Assembly (NCBI GenBank): GCA_034437455.1
Contig: DAOTUB010000087.1
Span: 1 to 39,286, forward strand
Length of the DNA: 39,286 bases
Direction of reading: 5' to 3'
Source: DAOTUB01 sp034437455
GTDB taxonomy: Bacteria > Chloroflexota > Anaerolineae > B4-G1
Position numbers and translations under genes: made by a program. The notes beneath the pieces are model-generated. The model saw nothing but the letters and a program-made list of their open reading frames with translations. It was not told the origin of the DNA and did not search any database. Shown piece after piece: positions 1 through 8,356 of this stretch (its first letter is position 1; each line of letters opens with the position of its first letter).

Positions 1-105
1 CGTGCCGTCAAACGAGAAGTCGTGCGTGCGTTGGTGGAGTGGCTCTACGATCTCTTCCAGACGAGGCAGAACCCCGAAGTCGCTTGCGCGTTACTCGGCG
101 TATGA
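1..105 (+). CDS. 3' end of an unidentified protein (partial)
   Basis: The first reading frame is open from the window edge to a TGA at 103-105 and gives 34 residues beginning RAVKREVVRALVEWLYDLFQ and ending in VACALLGV. The composition (amphipathic, rich in E, R, L and V) looks like the helical tail of a real cytoplasmic protein. It stops 25 bases before the best start of the next gene, as expected for neighbours on the same strand. Too little is visible to name a family. The frame of the following gene is also open to the window edge, but its upstream translation (rich in S, R and W) does not look coding, which supports this frame as the real one. Confidence 0.6.
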   Translation, partial: RAVKREVVRALVEWLYDLFQTRQNPEVACALLGV

Positions 106-130
106 GGTTGTTAATGTGCAGGAGTTAAGA

Positions 131-2350
131 TTGAAAGAAGTTGGTATGCTGTTGTTGGTTCTCTGTATCATGAATGCCTCTCTGGGAACATCCAGTTGGG
201 CTGCCTATCAGGCACAGTCGCTAGCACCGACTGAGACGATCATCAACTCTGACATCACAACCGACACGACCTGGACGGTGACTGGCAGCCCTTATCGCAT
301 TTCAGAGCGGGACGTGTCCGTGAAACCTGGCGTTACGCTGACCATCAAGCCAGGTGTGACGGTGTGGCTCGAGAAAAGTTTGAAACTCTACGTGGACGGC
401 GGCGCAGCCATCATTGCCAAGGGCACCCCGACAAACCCCATCACCTTCGACCGCTACCGGGATCCCCAAACAGGCTTGGCGCCCCGTTGGAAAAATATCC
501 GCCTTTACCCGAACTCGAGCTCTTACTTCCGCTACGTTGATTTCGCCTACGGTGGAGCATCGAGCCAAGAGTCCACCATTCTCCATATTGAGGGACCCGG
601 CACCCATGTATTCAACATGTGCACCATCCGAGATAGTAAAATGCAAGGCATCACCGCTCAGGGGAATTCGCTCGACCTGACGATTGCTGGCACGCTGTTT
701 GCAGACAATGGACGTTGGTCGTTGGCCTATGACAGTGACGCCGACATCACCGTCACGGGGAGCACGTTCGACGTAGCCGATCGCATCGCCATTCGTCTGC
801 GCGACAAAGGCGTGGGAACGGCCATGATCACCGTCAGAGATTCCAACTTGCTGTCTGACGGCAGCAACTATGTCATCTGGAACGAGATGCCCGGGAGCAT
901 TACCATGGATGTCGAGAACAACTGGTGGGGCCAGACAAGTGGACCCTATGCAGGCGCAGTGACCGCCGGCGTGGACTATGATCCCTGGCTCACAACCAAA
1001 GCCCCTCTCGTCGGCATCACCACCCCGCCCACCGCCACCTTCACCGTCACACCCGACCCCACGGTCGTGCAGCCGCCGGGGACTGAATACTCCTTCGACG
1101 CCTCGGGTAGCATTGACGTCGAAGATTATACCTCGTCTTTGGAGGTCTGCTGGGACTGGAACAACGATGGCACGTGCGACACATCCTGGGCGACGACCAA
1201 GACTGCCACGCACAGCTTTGGCTCTGGCAGCGCCGTGCAGACGGTGCGCCTGATAGTACGCGACACCGATGGCGACACCGATGAGGCGACGCGGGACATC
1301 TTGCTCAACGCGATCCCTACCGCCGACATCGACGTCTCGCCCAATCCTGAAGCTACCCTTCCCGAGGGCACCGTCTACACGTTCGACGCCTCTGGCAGCA
1401 GCGACGTAGATTCGGTCAACCCCCTCGAGGTCTGTTGGGACTGGGACAACAGCGGCGACTGCGACACGACTTGGACGACGAACAAGACGGCTACGCACAG
1501 CTTTCTCTACGACGATGGCGCCGTACAAACCGTGCGTCTGGCCGTGCGCGACACCGATGGGGGCGTCGGCGAAGCTACCCAAGTCATCCATATCTCGCGC
1601 AACCCGCCCCCCGTCGCCGCTTTCACCTTCACCCAGGCGCTCTGGAATCTGGTCCACTTTGACGCCTCGACCAGCACCGACGAAGACGATCCCCTGGAGG
1701 CGCTCCAGGTGGCCTGGGACTATGAGGGAGATGGCGAGCACACCAGCTACTCGATCACCAAGACCACCAGCTACACCTACCCGCACCTGGGACGCTACTG
1801 GCCCACCGTCTATGTCAAAGACACAGTTGGACGGGTCGGCACGGCGCGTCAATCGCTCGACATCATCCCGCTGACAGCCGCCATTTCACTAACCAGCAGC
1901 GGCATGTTGACCTCTACAGACGGCACGGTTCAGGTCGCGATCTACACCGACACGGTGGCAAGTGACGTCATCAGCAATGGCCTGGTCATCACCCACACAC
2001 CCTGGCTGACCCTACCACAAGGCACTCTGGACGATTTCTTCACTTATCAGGGGTTCAACCTGAGCGCCCAATCGCTGCTCAGCGGCAGCCAACCGCTCGA
2101 CGAGATCACCGGCACCTACACCATCACCATCTCCTACGACAATGACTACCTTGCTGACGTGCTCGGCCTGCTCTTTGAGAGCAACCTCAAGCTGTACCAT
2201 TGGTCAGACACCGAGACTTCCTGGGAACTGATTCCCTTTACGCTCAAGACGGACGACGACCAGATCGTGACGACGATGAGTTCTCTCGGTGACTTTGTCT
2301 TGGCGATGGACACGAGTCGTCTGTACTTGCCGCTGATCGCCAGAGAATAA
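131..2350 (+). CDS. Secreted beta-helix / PKD-repeat surface protein
   Basis: Predicted secreted protein of 739 residues. I chose the TTG at 131 because AGGAG lies at 120-124, 6 bases upstream, and because it gives a signal peptide directly (residues 1-24, hydrophobic LLLVLCIM core, cleavage near SSWA/AYQ). ATG 146 and GTG 116 are alternatives. Domains in order: a right-handed beta-helix-like region at about 60-270 (GVTLTIKPGVTV ladder, closing NNWWGQTSGP); three PKD-type beta-sandwiches at about 300-392, 395-487 and 492-577, each with a YxFDASxS-type start, the first two with an EVCWDW...DGTCD-like Cys pair that may bind calcium; and a C-terminal beta domain to about 725. The protein ends in LYLPLIARE, the same kind of tail as the giant protein encoded at 22344-29639. 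No transmembrane anchor is visible. A function in surface adhesion or carbohydrate interaction is inference. Confidence 0.85.
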   Translation: MKEVGMLLLVLCIMNASLGTSSWAAYQAQSLAPTETIINSDITTDTTWTVTGSPYRISERDVSVKPGVTLTIKPGVTVWLEKSLKLYVDGGAAIIAKGTPTNPITFDRYRDPQTGLAPRWKNIRLYPNSSSYFRYVDFAYGGASSQESTILHIEGPGTHVFNMCTIRDSKMQGITAQGNSLDLTIAGTLFADNGRWSLAYDSDADITVTGSTFDVADRIAIRLRDKGVGTAMITVRDSNLLSDGSNYVIWNEMPGSITMDVENNWWGQTSGPYAGAVTAGVDYDPWLTTKAPLVGITTPPTATFTVTPDPTVVQPPGTEYSFDASGSIDVEDYTSSLEVCWDWNNDGTCDTSWATTKTATHSFGSGSAVQTVRLIVRDTDGDTDEATRDILLNAIPTADIDVSPNPEATLPEGTVYTFDASGSSDVDSVNPLEVCWDWDNSGDCDTTWTTNKTATHSFLYDDGAVQTVRLAVRDTDGGVGEATQVIHISRNPPPVAAFTFTQALWNLVHFDASTSTDEDDPLEALQVAWDYEGDGEHTSYSITKTTSYTYPHLGRYWPTVYVKDTVGRVGTARQSLDIIPLTAAISLTSSGMLTSTDGTVQVAIYTDTVASDVISNGLVITHTPWLTLPQGTLDDFFTYQGFNLSAQSLLSGSQPLDEITGTYTITISYDNDYLADVLGLLFESNLKLYHWSDTETSWELIPFTLKTDDDQIVTTMSSLGDFVLAMDTSRLYLPLIARE

Positions 2351-2378
2351 CGAGATACCTGTGAGTCGATCGCTTTCG

Positions 2379-2417
2379 GGCGTCAGGTGGCCTTGATCGG
2401 TGCCTGACGCCTTTTTT
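2379..2417 (+). terminator. Rho-independent terminator of the beta-helix/PKD gene
   Basis: A perfect 9-base stem (GGCGTCAGG at 2379-2387 pairing with CCTGACGCC at 2403-2411), a 15-base loop and a run of six T at 2412-2417. It begins 29 bases after the stop codon at 2350 and separates this gene from the glycosyltransferase pair downstream. Confidence 0.9.
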
Positions 2418-2444
2418 CTATTTTGACCAACTTACCAACCTGCA

Positions 2445-4700
2445 ATGTCTGAACATCAACGGTTCTTTCTGCTCATCCTGATAGGCTATCTGGGCCTGGC
2501 TCTGGCCTACAGTCTGGTCAATCCCCTGTTCGAAAGTCCAGACGAGGCGTTGAACTATGCTCAAATCCGCCTCATGGTCGAGGAGCGACGGCTGCCAGTG
2601 CTCGAGCCGGGTCAACCCACCAAGGCCCATCACCCTCCCCTCTACTATGCGCTGGGGGCGCTGTGCACCTTCTGGGTGCCTGACGATCACTTTGAGACAG
2701 CCGTCGAACGCGTCAATCCCTTCTGGGCCTACCGCCCGTGGGAGCCAGGGGTGGACAACAAGAGCCTTTACCTCCACGATCCCCAACTGGAGCGCTTTCC
2801 CTATCGCGACGTGGCGCTAGGCGTCCACTTGGTGCGCTGGCTCTCCCTGTTGATGGGAGCCGGGACGATCTGTTGCGTTTACTGGACGGCGCGGGAGTTG
2901 ACGGGCGACCGCAAAGGATACTCCTATGTGCCACCGGGGGCGGCGGCGTTGGTGGCCTTCAACCCCATGTTCCTCTTCATCACCACCTCGGTCCACGACG
3001 ACGCGCTGGCGAACCTGGTAGCGGCGGCGATCCTGTACGCGACCGCCCGGCTCCTGGTGCGCGGCCCGACGGTGCGACGGGCAGCAGCGCTGGGCCTTTT
3101 GGTGGGGCTGGGTTTCCTGACCAAGTTAACCTGCCCGCTGGTGATGCCGACCGTGGGGCTGGCGCTCCTGTGGCGCTCTCGCACCGATTGGCGAAAAGCC
3201 ATCCGGCTGGGTGGGATTATCCTGGGGGTGGCGCTTCTCGTCGGCGGATGGTGGTTCGCTCGCAACGTGGCGCTCTACGGCGAGCCGACGAGTATGGTGC
3301 GCCAGACGGGAGTGTGGGGAGTGCGGGAGAACGCGCCGGACCTGGCCGCGGCGGTGCACGAGCTGGGCTTTTTGCACGATTCCCTCTGGGGCGTCTTTGG
3401 CTACGGTCAGATCCCGATGCCCCATTGGGTCTATGACCTGGCCCGGCTTCTGGGAGTGATGGCGGCCGGAGGGCTGGCCCTTGCCTGGGTTCACCGCCGA
3501 TCAGAAACCGGGTTTTTAGGAAAAAACCCGGTTTCTATACTGCTGATCCTGGCGAGTGCTCCGCTGGTGGCCTTTGCCGTCAACTTTGCCCGCATGACGG
3601 TGAGCGCGGCGGCTGATTTTGGTCGCTATCTCTTTGTGACGTTGGCGGTGCTGGCCCCTCTTTATGTTCTGGGACTGAGCGAATGGGTCTCTGCCCGGCG
3701 ACGCGGCTGGCTGACCATCGTTCTTTCCGGCGGGATGCTGGCATTGGCGATCTATGGACTGGTGGGCGTGCTGGCCCCGGCCTACGCACCTCCGCCCCGT
3801 TACGCCTCGCCCGCCGAGGTCGCCCCGCAGCATCCGGTGGACGTGACGTACCCCGACCTGGCTCGCCTCTTGGGGTACGACGTCGACCCCGTAGTGGCGG
3901 TGGTCCCTACGGGACGCCGCCCAGACACGCTCTACCCCGGCGATGTGCTGGAAGTGACCCTCTACTGGCAGGTGTTTGGGGAGACAGAACAGGATTATAT
4001 CTCCTTCGTACAAGTCTTTGGACAACGGGGAAAAAAGATCGGCGGACGAGACACCCACCCCGGCCTGGGACGCTACCCCACCAGCCGCTGGCAGCCCGGC
4101 GAGGTCATCGCCGACACGATCCCGGCGCCACTGGCGGAGGACGCCCCGGCCCCGGCTGCGCTACGATTGGACCTGGGGCTTTACCCACCGGGCGCTTCTC
4201 GGCTGACTACTGCCGATGGACGAGATACGATCAGCGTGGGACCGGTGCGGCTGGCCGCGCGGGAGCCAACGACGCTCACGGGCGTCCCCGTGGCCTACCG
4301 GCTGGGAGAAGGGGTGCGGCTGGCAGCCTGGGAACCCGAGTGGGATGGTCCGGTCCAGCCTGGCGAGACACTGCGCTTCACTCTCTACTGGGCCTGCGAT
4401 GGTTCTCCCGGCCAACCGCTCAACGTCTTTGTCCATCTGGTGGGAGAGGGGCCGCCAGTGGCACAGGGAGACGGGCCGCCATTGGACGGCGACTATCCCA
4501 CCGATCTGTGGGCCGCCGGAGAGTTGATCGCCGACGAGCGAGCCGTGGTACTGCCCGACGATCTGGCCGCGGGCCGCTACACCCTGCTGGTGGGACTCTA
4601 CAACCTCCAGACAGGAGAACGACTGCCGGCCTTTGACGAGCAGGGAGCGCGCCTCCCCGCCGACGCGATCCCGCTGGGTCCAGTCGAGGTGGGCCGATGA
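2445..4700 (+). CDS. DUF2142/GT-C-like membrane protein with two C-terminal beta-sandwich modules
   Basis: 751-residue polytopic membrane protein. Residues 8-440 hold about ten hydrophobic segments. The first extracytoplasmic loop has ESPDEALNY (about 30-38) followed by HHPPLYY (62-68), the acidic and His-Pro motifs typical of GT-C lipid-phosphate-sugar transferases and DUF2142 proteins. GRYLFVTLAVLAPLYVLGL (about 393-411) also resembles DUF2142. Residues 470-605 and 615-750 are two beta-sandwich modules with the pattern PGD.L..TLYW, FVxx, YPT..W..GE.I.D, then a GLY segment. The same module recurs in the genes at 4697, 32511 and 34899. The likely role is sugar transfer to a surface glycan or protein from a polyprenyl donor, with the modules outside the membrane; the substrate is unknown. 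The stop overlaps the start of the next gene (ATGA, 4697-4700). A palindrome inside the gene encodes residues 353-365. Confidence 0.8.
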   Translation: MSEHQRFFLLILIGYLGLALAYSLVNPLFESPDEALNYAQIRLMVEERRLPVLEPGQPTKAHHPPLYYALGALCTFWVPDDHFETAVERVNPFWAYRPWEPGVDNKSLYLHDPQLERFPYRDVALGVHLVRWLSLLMGAGTICCVYWTARELTGDRKGYSYVPPGAAALVAFNPMFLFITTSVHDDALANLVAAAILYATARLLVRGPTVRRAAALGLLVGLGFLTKLTCPLVMPTVGLALLWRSRTDWRKAIRLGGIILGVALLVGGWWFARNVALYGEPTSMVRQTGVWGVRENAPDLAAAVHELGFLHDSLWGVFGYGQIPMPHWVYDLARLLGVMAAGGLALAWVHRRSETGFLGKNPVSILLILASAPLVAFAVNFARMTVSAAADFGRYLFVTLAVLAPLYVLGLSEWVSARRRGWLTIVLSGGMLALAIYGLVGVLAPAYAPPPRYASPAEVAPQHPVDVTYPDLARLLGYDVDPVVAVVPTGRRPDTLYPGDVLEVTLYWQVFGETEQDYISFVQVFGQRGKKIGGRDTHPGLGRYPTSRWQPGEVIADTIPAPLAEDAPAPAALRLDLGLYPPGASRLTTADGRDTISVGPVRLAAREPTTLTGVPVAYRLGEGVRLAAWEPEWDGPVQPGETLRFTLYWACDGSPGQPLNVFVHLVGEGPPVAQGDGPPLDGDYPTDLWAAGELIADERAVVLPDDLAAGRYTLLVGLYNLQTGERLPAFDEQGARLPADAIPLGPVEVGR
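3503..3536. repeat. Perfect 15-base inverted repeat inserted in a coding sequence
   Basis: AGAAACCGGGTTTTT at 3503-3517 is followed after 4 bases by its exact reverse complement at 3522-3536. It lies in frame inside the membrane protein gene and encodes a short polar loop (SETGFLGKNPVS) between two hydrophobic segments. It looks like a short dispersed palindromic element tolerated in a loop. Confidence 0.8.
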
Positions 4701-6808
4701 CCCGCTCCACCAGGTGCCGTTCGCTGTTCGTTGTTTTTCTATTTCTCCTTGCCTTTCTCCCTCGCGCCATCCAGCCCGTCTCCCGACCGCTCGTCTGGTA
4801 CCTGCGCTCCGCCCACTTTATCGAAGCGGTGCTGGCGGGTGACTGGGCGAACACCGTCTACTCGGAACATCCAGGGGTGGCGCTGATGTGGCCGGCGGGA
4901 ATCGGTCTCAAGCTCTACTGGACTCTCTCCGGCGTCGCCCCAGCCGCCCACACCGTCCCGCCCGACTTTGAGCCGATCCATTTCTTCGGGCCAGTGCCCG
5001 CAGCAGAGATCGCCGCCGCCCTGACGCCCCTGGCGCTGCTGATCGCGTTGGGCATCGTCGGCGTCTACCTGATGCTGCAACGGCTATTCGACGAATCAAC
5101 CGCCGTGGTCGCCGGGCTACTCCTGGCGCTTAGCCCCTACTACCTGGCCCAATCCAAGATTCTCCACCTGGACGCCTGGATGTCCACACTGATGCTCCTT
5201 TCTGCGCTGGCACTGCTCGTACATCGCCGGGAGCGCCGTGCCCGCTGGCTGCTCCTCTCCGGCGCGCTGGGCGGGCTGGCCCTGCTGGTCAAAACGCCGG
5301 CCCTATTTCTCCTCCCCTTCACCGTCCTGGTATTCCTGGCAGACGCACTTCACAATTCCTCAGCCCGTCTCCGCACCCTTGTCCCTCTGCTCCTCTGGCT
5401 TCTCGTCGCAATGCTCGTCTACGCCGCCCTCTGGCCAGCGATGTGGGTGGAACCGGAACGCGGACTGGCGGCAGTAAAGTGGGGGCTGACCCACCACGCC
5501 GCCACCGCCCACGACACACCGACCTTCTTCCTGGGCCAGATCATGCGAGGGGATCCAAGCCCACTCTTTTACGTGGTGGCGCTGCTGTTTCGCAGCAGCG
5601 AGGTCGAACTGACCTTCCTGGCCGTGGCGGCGGTGCTGGGGGCGAGTCATCTGCTCCGCCAGCGACGGCTCTCCCAGGCTGGACTGGATGGTCTGCTCCT
5701 CCTGGCTTACGCCGTCTTCTTCCTGGCACAGATGTGTCTGGCCGCAAAAAAGATGCCCCGTTACGTCCTCCCCGCCCTCCTGGCGCTGGACGTGCTGGCA
5801 GCGGTCGGCATCGTGGCCTGGGCGCGAGGGCTAGCAGGCAAAAGATACCCGGTGGCGTTGATGGCGATCCCCCTACTGATCCAGGCTGCCCTGACCCTGC
5901 CCCATCATCCCTACTATGGGACCGTTTTCAACTGGCTGACCGGAGGACCCCCGGCCGCCGCTCGGGCCATCCTCATCGGTGAGGAGGGAGAGGGGTTGGC
6001 GGAACTGGCCGCGGCCCTCAACGTCCGGCCCGACGCAGAGCGACTCACCGTTGCCGCGCAACTCGAGCACGTGTTCAACCAGACCTTTCGCGGCGACACG
6101 GTGGACATCGATGAGCCGGCCGACTATGTGGTATTCCATCGCAACTATATCGTGCGAGATTACAAGGCCGAGCAATGGGCCGAGCTGTGGGAACGATACG
6201 CCGCTCGCATGCCAGAGCGCGAGGTCAGCTTTAACGGCGTGCCCTACGCCTGGCTTTACCCGGCGCTCCCGCCAGAGACTCGGCCCGAACACTCCCGTCT
6301 GGTTCGCCTGGGAGATCGTTTTCGCTTCCTGGGCTACGATCTGCGATCGACCGAGGCTGCGCCCGGCGACCGCGTTCCCCTCGTTCTCTACTGGCAGGCA
6401 ACAGAGCCGGTCACGGACGATTTGAGCATCTTTGTCCACCTGCTCGATCCCACCGGTGGGCTGATCTGGCAAGACGATGGGGCGGCTGCCCACAACGCAC
6501 GCCCGACCTGGAGTTGGACCTCTGGCGAGGTGATCGCCGATCCACACACGATCACACTTCCCCCAGACCTACCAGAAGGAGATTACCTACTGGTGACTGG
6601 CCTCTACGACTGGCAAACCGGAGAACGTCTGCCCGCCGCTGAGCCAGAAGGAAAGCGACTCGCACAGGATCAAGTGGCGATCGTCACGCTCGCCGTCTGC
6701 CAGCCACGAACCCACCCCCTGGCATGGTTGGCATGGGGGCTGGCATCGCTGGTGATCCTTGTCTCGCTACCACTCGCATTGAATCCCGGAGAGAGAACAA
6801 CGATTTGA
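4697..6808 (+). CDS. GT39/GT-C-type membrane glycosyltransferase with one C-terminal module
   Basis: 703-residue membrane protein that starts inside the previous stop codon (ATGA), so the two are probably translated together. About ten transmembrane segments fill residues 8-420. EHPGVALMWPAG (about 55-66) and SKILHLDAWMSTLMLL (about 152-167) match the luminal-loop and helix motifs of PMT/ArnT-type GT-C enzymes, which move a sugar from a polyprenyl phosphate to an acceptor outside the membrane. A soluble stretch (about 420-530) leads to one beta-sandwich module at 535-668 with the shared pattern (FLGYDL, LVLYWQA, IFVHLLD, W.SGEVIAD, GDYLLVTGLYDWQTGERLP). Unlike its relatives here, this protein ends in a further hydrophobic helix (about 674-695), which may tie the module back to the membrane. 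Substrate unknown. Confidence 0.82.
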   Translation: MTRSTRCRSLFVVFLFLLAFLPRAIQPVSRPLVWYLRSAHFIEAVLAGDWANTVYSEHPGVALMWPAGIGLKLYWTLSGVAPAAHTVPPDFEPIHFFGPVPAAEIAAALTPLALLIALGIVGVYLMLQRLFDESTAVVAGLLLALSPYYLAQSKILHLDAWMSTLMLLSALALLVHRRERRARWLLLSGALGGLALLVKTPALFLLPFTVLVFLADALHNSSARLRTLVPLLLWLLVAMLVYAALWPAMWVEPERGLAAVKWGLTHHAATAHDTPTFFLGQIMRGDPSPLFYVVALLFRSSEVELTFLAVAAVLGASHLLRQRRLSQAGLDGLLLLAYAVFFLAQMCLAAKKMPRYVLPALLALDVLAAVGIVAWARGLAGKRYPVALMAIPLLIQAALTLPHHPYYGTVFNWLTGGPPAAARAILIGEEGEGLAELAAALNVRPDAERLTVAAQLEHVFNQTFRGDTVDIDEPADYVVFHRNYIVRDYKAEQWAELWERYAARMPEREVSFNGVPYAWLYPALPPETRPEHSRLVRLGDRFRFLGYDLRSTEAAPGDRVPLVLYWQATEPVTDDLSIFVHLLDPTGGLIWQDDGAAAHNARPTWSWTSGEVIADPHTITLPPDLPEGDYLLVTGLYDWQTGERLPAAEPEGKRLAQDQVAIVTLAVCQPRTHPLAWLAWGLASLVILVSLPLALNPGERTTI

Positions 6809-6833
6809 CAATCGCAGTATTTTGAAATACAAT
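6805..6833 (+). promoter_or_regulatory. Sigma70-type promoter for the amino-acid transporter operon
   Basis: TTGACA at 6805-6810, a 17-base spacer and TACAAT at 6828-6833: a perfect -35 and a one-mismatch -10. The -35 box contains the stop codon (TGA, 6806-6808) of the upstream glycosyltransferase gene. Transcription would start near 6840 and give a leader of about 334 bases before the start codon at 7174. Confidence 0.65.
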
Positions 6834-6840
6834 AAGTCAT

Positions 6841-7063
6841 CCTACAGGCTGGCAAAGCAGGTTCCCACTTGAGCCATTGTTATTCCACAACGCTACTATT
6901 GGACACTTTTTGGAGAAATCCGGTTTTGCTCACGAGATGATGCCACAAACAACCTCAAAGAGAATAGCACATTCATTCAAACCAAAAAGCGAGGCTCTGA
7001 TCCCTAACGAACTGTGTCCTGTAGTACATTCCGTGCGACTCGCTTCTTTGTCAAGCCTGTAGG
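6841..7063. other. Leader region with distant imperfect inverted repeats (possible decayed mobile element)
   Basis: The 365-base gap between 6808 and 7174 is visibly richer in A and T than its surroundings. CCTACAGGCT at 6841-6850 is repeated in inverted orientation at 7054-7063, and the similarity continues imperfectly inward (GGCAAAG against TGACAAAG) for about 22 bases per side. This resembles terminal repeats of a 223-base element. No clean target duplication or recognisable transposase fragment was found. An alternative is a long-range pairing in the 5' leader of the transporter mRNA. Short open frames here have no convincing start signals. Confidence 0.4.
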
Positions 7064-7173
7064 AAATTTGCTGTCCAGGAGGCGTGTATTGTAAAAACAA
7101 CAAACATGGATGTGATAGAACAGTAGACCGTTCATATCTGGCCAATCATATACTTGAAAAAAGGAGGAAGGAG

Positions 7174-8307
7174 ATGCGTGTGAAAACAATGGTCGTGTTT
7201 ACTGTAATCGTAGCCCTGGTTCTCACCGCTTGTGGGGGACAGGCAGCAAAGGGACCTCTCAAGATCGCCGCTCTATTGCCGCTGAGTGGTCCTGTGGCAG
7301 CTTTTGGCGCGTCCGCCCAGAACGGCGTTCAGACAGCCATTGACGAGTTTAACGAGGCGGGTGGTGTCCTGGGACGACAGATTGAGCTGATTGTAGAAGA
7401 CAGCCAGTGCAGCGCCGAGCCTGCCGTCAGCGCGGCCAACAAGGTCATTGACCAGGACGGCGCCAGGTTCATCGTCGGCGAGATTTGCTCCAGTGCCTCG
7501 ATCCCTCTCTCGGAAGTCGCCAATTCCAAGGGAGTGGTGCAGATCACGCCCGGTTCCACTAATCCCCAGGTCACAGTGGACGACGCCGGAAACGTCAAAA
7601 GGTTTATCTTCCGCGCTTGCTTCATCGACCCCTTCCAGGGTAAGGTAGGGGCCAGGTTCGCGCTGGACGATCTGGGAGCCAAGACCGCGGCCGTCTTTTT
7701 GGATCAGGGCAACGACTATACCCGCGGCCTGGCCGAGTTCTTCCGCGATGAATTCGAGGCTGGCGGGGGCAAAGTCGTCGTCTGGGAGACCTACACTGCG
7801 GACGATCAAGACTTTTCGGCGATCCTGACCAAGGTGAAGGATGCCAACCCCGACGTTCTTTACCTCCCCGACTATTACTCCACGATCAACTTGCAGGCGG
7901 CTCAGGCTCGCGAGATGGGAATCACCGCCACGTTCCTGGGCGGCGATGGCTGGGGCGCGGGAGAGCTGGATCCAGCAGTAGACGGAGGATACCACACCGA
8001 TCACTACTCCTCGGAAGATCCGCGCGCCATTGTCCAGGATTGGGTGCAAAGTTACAATTCGGCTTATGGTGAAGATCCCAATTCCCTTTCGACCCTGGCC
8101 TACGACGCCACCAAGATCCTGCTCGAAGGTATCAAAGAGGCCGGGACGGATGATCCCGCCAAGGTTGCCGATACGATCGCTGGGATGACGTTTGACGTAG
8201 TCTCGGGACAAATCTCTTACGACGCCAGCCACAATCCGGTCAAGTCCGTCACGATCGTCCAGATCGAAGGCGGCGCGCCCACGTTTGTGACCGTCGTCAA
8301 CCCTTAG
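7174..8307 (+). CDS. livJ: Branched-chain-type amino-acid ABC transporter, substrate-binding lipoprotein (LivJ/LivK-like)
   Basis: 377-residue extracytoplasmic binding protein of the Peripla_BP_6 (Leu/Ile/Val-binding) family. The ATG at 7174 follows AAGGAGG at 7161-7167 with 6 bases between, so I prefer it to in-frame starts upstream. Residues 1-19 form a lipoprotein signal peptide ending VLTAC, with the lipidated Cys at 20. Then comes the family N-terminus (LKIAALLPLSGPVAAFGASAQ), the first-lobe segment FIVGEICSSASIPLSEVA and second-lobe strands such as TAAVFLDQGNDYTRGL. The family also binds other amino acids, amides and short aromatic acids, so the ligand cannot be read from sequence. It heads an operon with two permeases and two ATPases and is separated from the first permease by a strong hairpin, usual where the binding protein is made in excess. 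Confidence 0.92.
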   Translation: MRVKTMVVFTVIVALVLTACGGQAAKGPLKIAALLPLSGPVAAFGASAQNGVQTAIDEFNEAGGVLGRQIELIVEDSQCSAEPAVSAANKVIDQDGARFIVGEICSSASIPLSEVANSKGVVQITPGSTNPQVTVDDAGNVKRFIFRACFIDPFQGKVGARFALDDLGAKTAAVFLDQGNDYTRGLAEFFRDEFEAGGGKVVVWETYTADDQDFSAILTKVKDANPDVLYLPDYYSTINLQAAQAREMGITATFLGGDGWGAGELDPAVDGGYHTDHYSSEDPRAIVQDWVQSYNSAYGEDPNSLSTLAYDATKILLEGIKEAGTDDPAKVADTIAGMTFDVVSGQISYDASHNPVKSVTIVQIEGGAPTFVTVVNP

Positions 8308-8330
8308 AAAAATCCGTTCAGGTTTTGGAT

Positions 8331-8354
8331 GGCCGGGGAGGAAACTCCCCGGCC
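8331..8354 (+). promoter_or_regulatory. Intercistronic hairpin between livJ and livH
   Basis: GGCCGGGGA (8331-8339) pairs perfectly with TCCCCGGCC (8346-8354) around a 6-base loop. It starts 24 bases after the livJ stop and ends 2 bases before the first possible start of the permease. Only two T residues follow, so it is not a classic terminator. It may protect the 3' end of the livJ message or limit translation of the permease. The GGGGAGG inside the hairpin could also act as a masked ribosome binding site. Confidence 0.7.
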
Positions 8355-8356
8355 TT

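Noticed and set aside
302..1852. Long open frame (516 codons) on the minus strand opposite the beta-helix/PKD gene
   Set aside because: Its translation has no recognisable domain, is rich in R, G, V and D as expected for a shadow of a GC-rich gene, and has no ribosome site. The plus strand gives clear beta-helix and PKD motifs.
6877..7062. Small gene of 61 codons in the transporter leader
   Set aside because: No ribosome site, no recognisable motif, and it lies inside the region bounded by inverted repeats.
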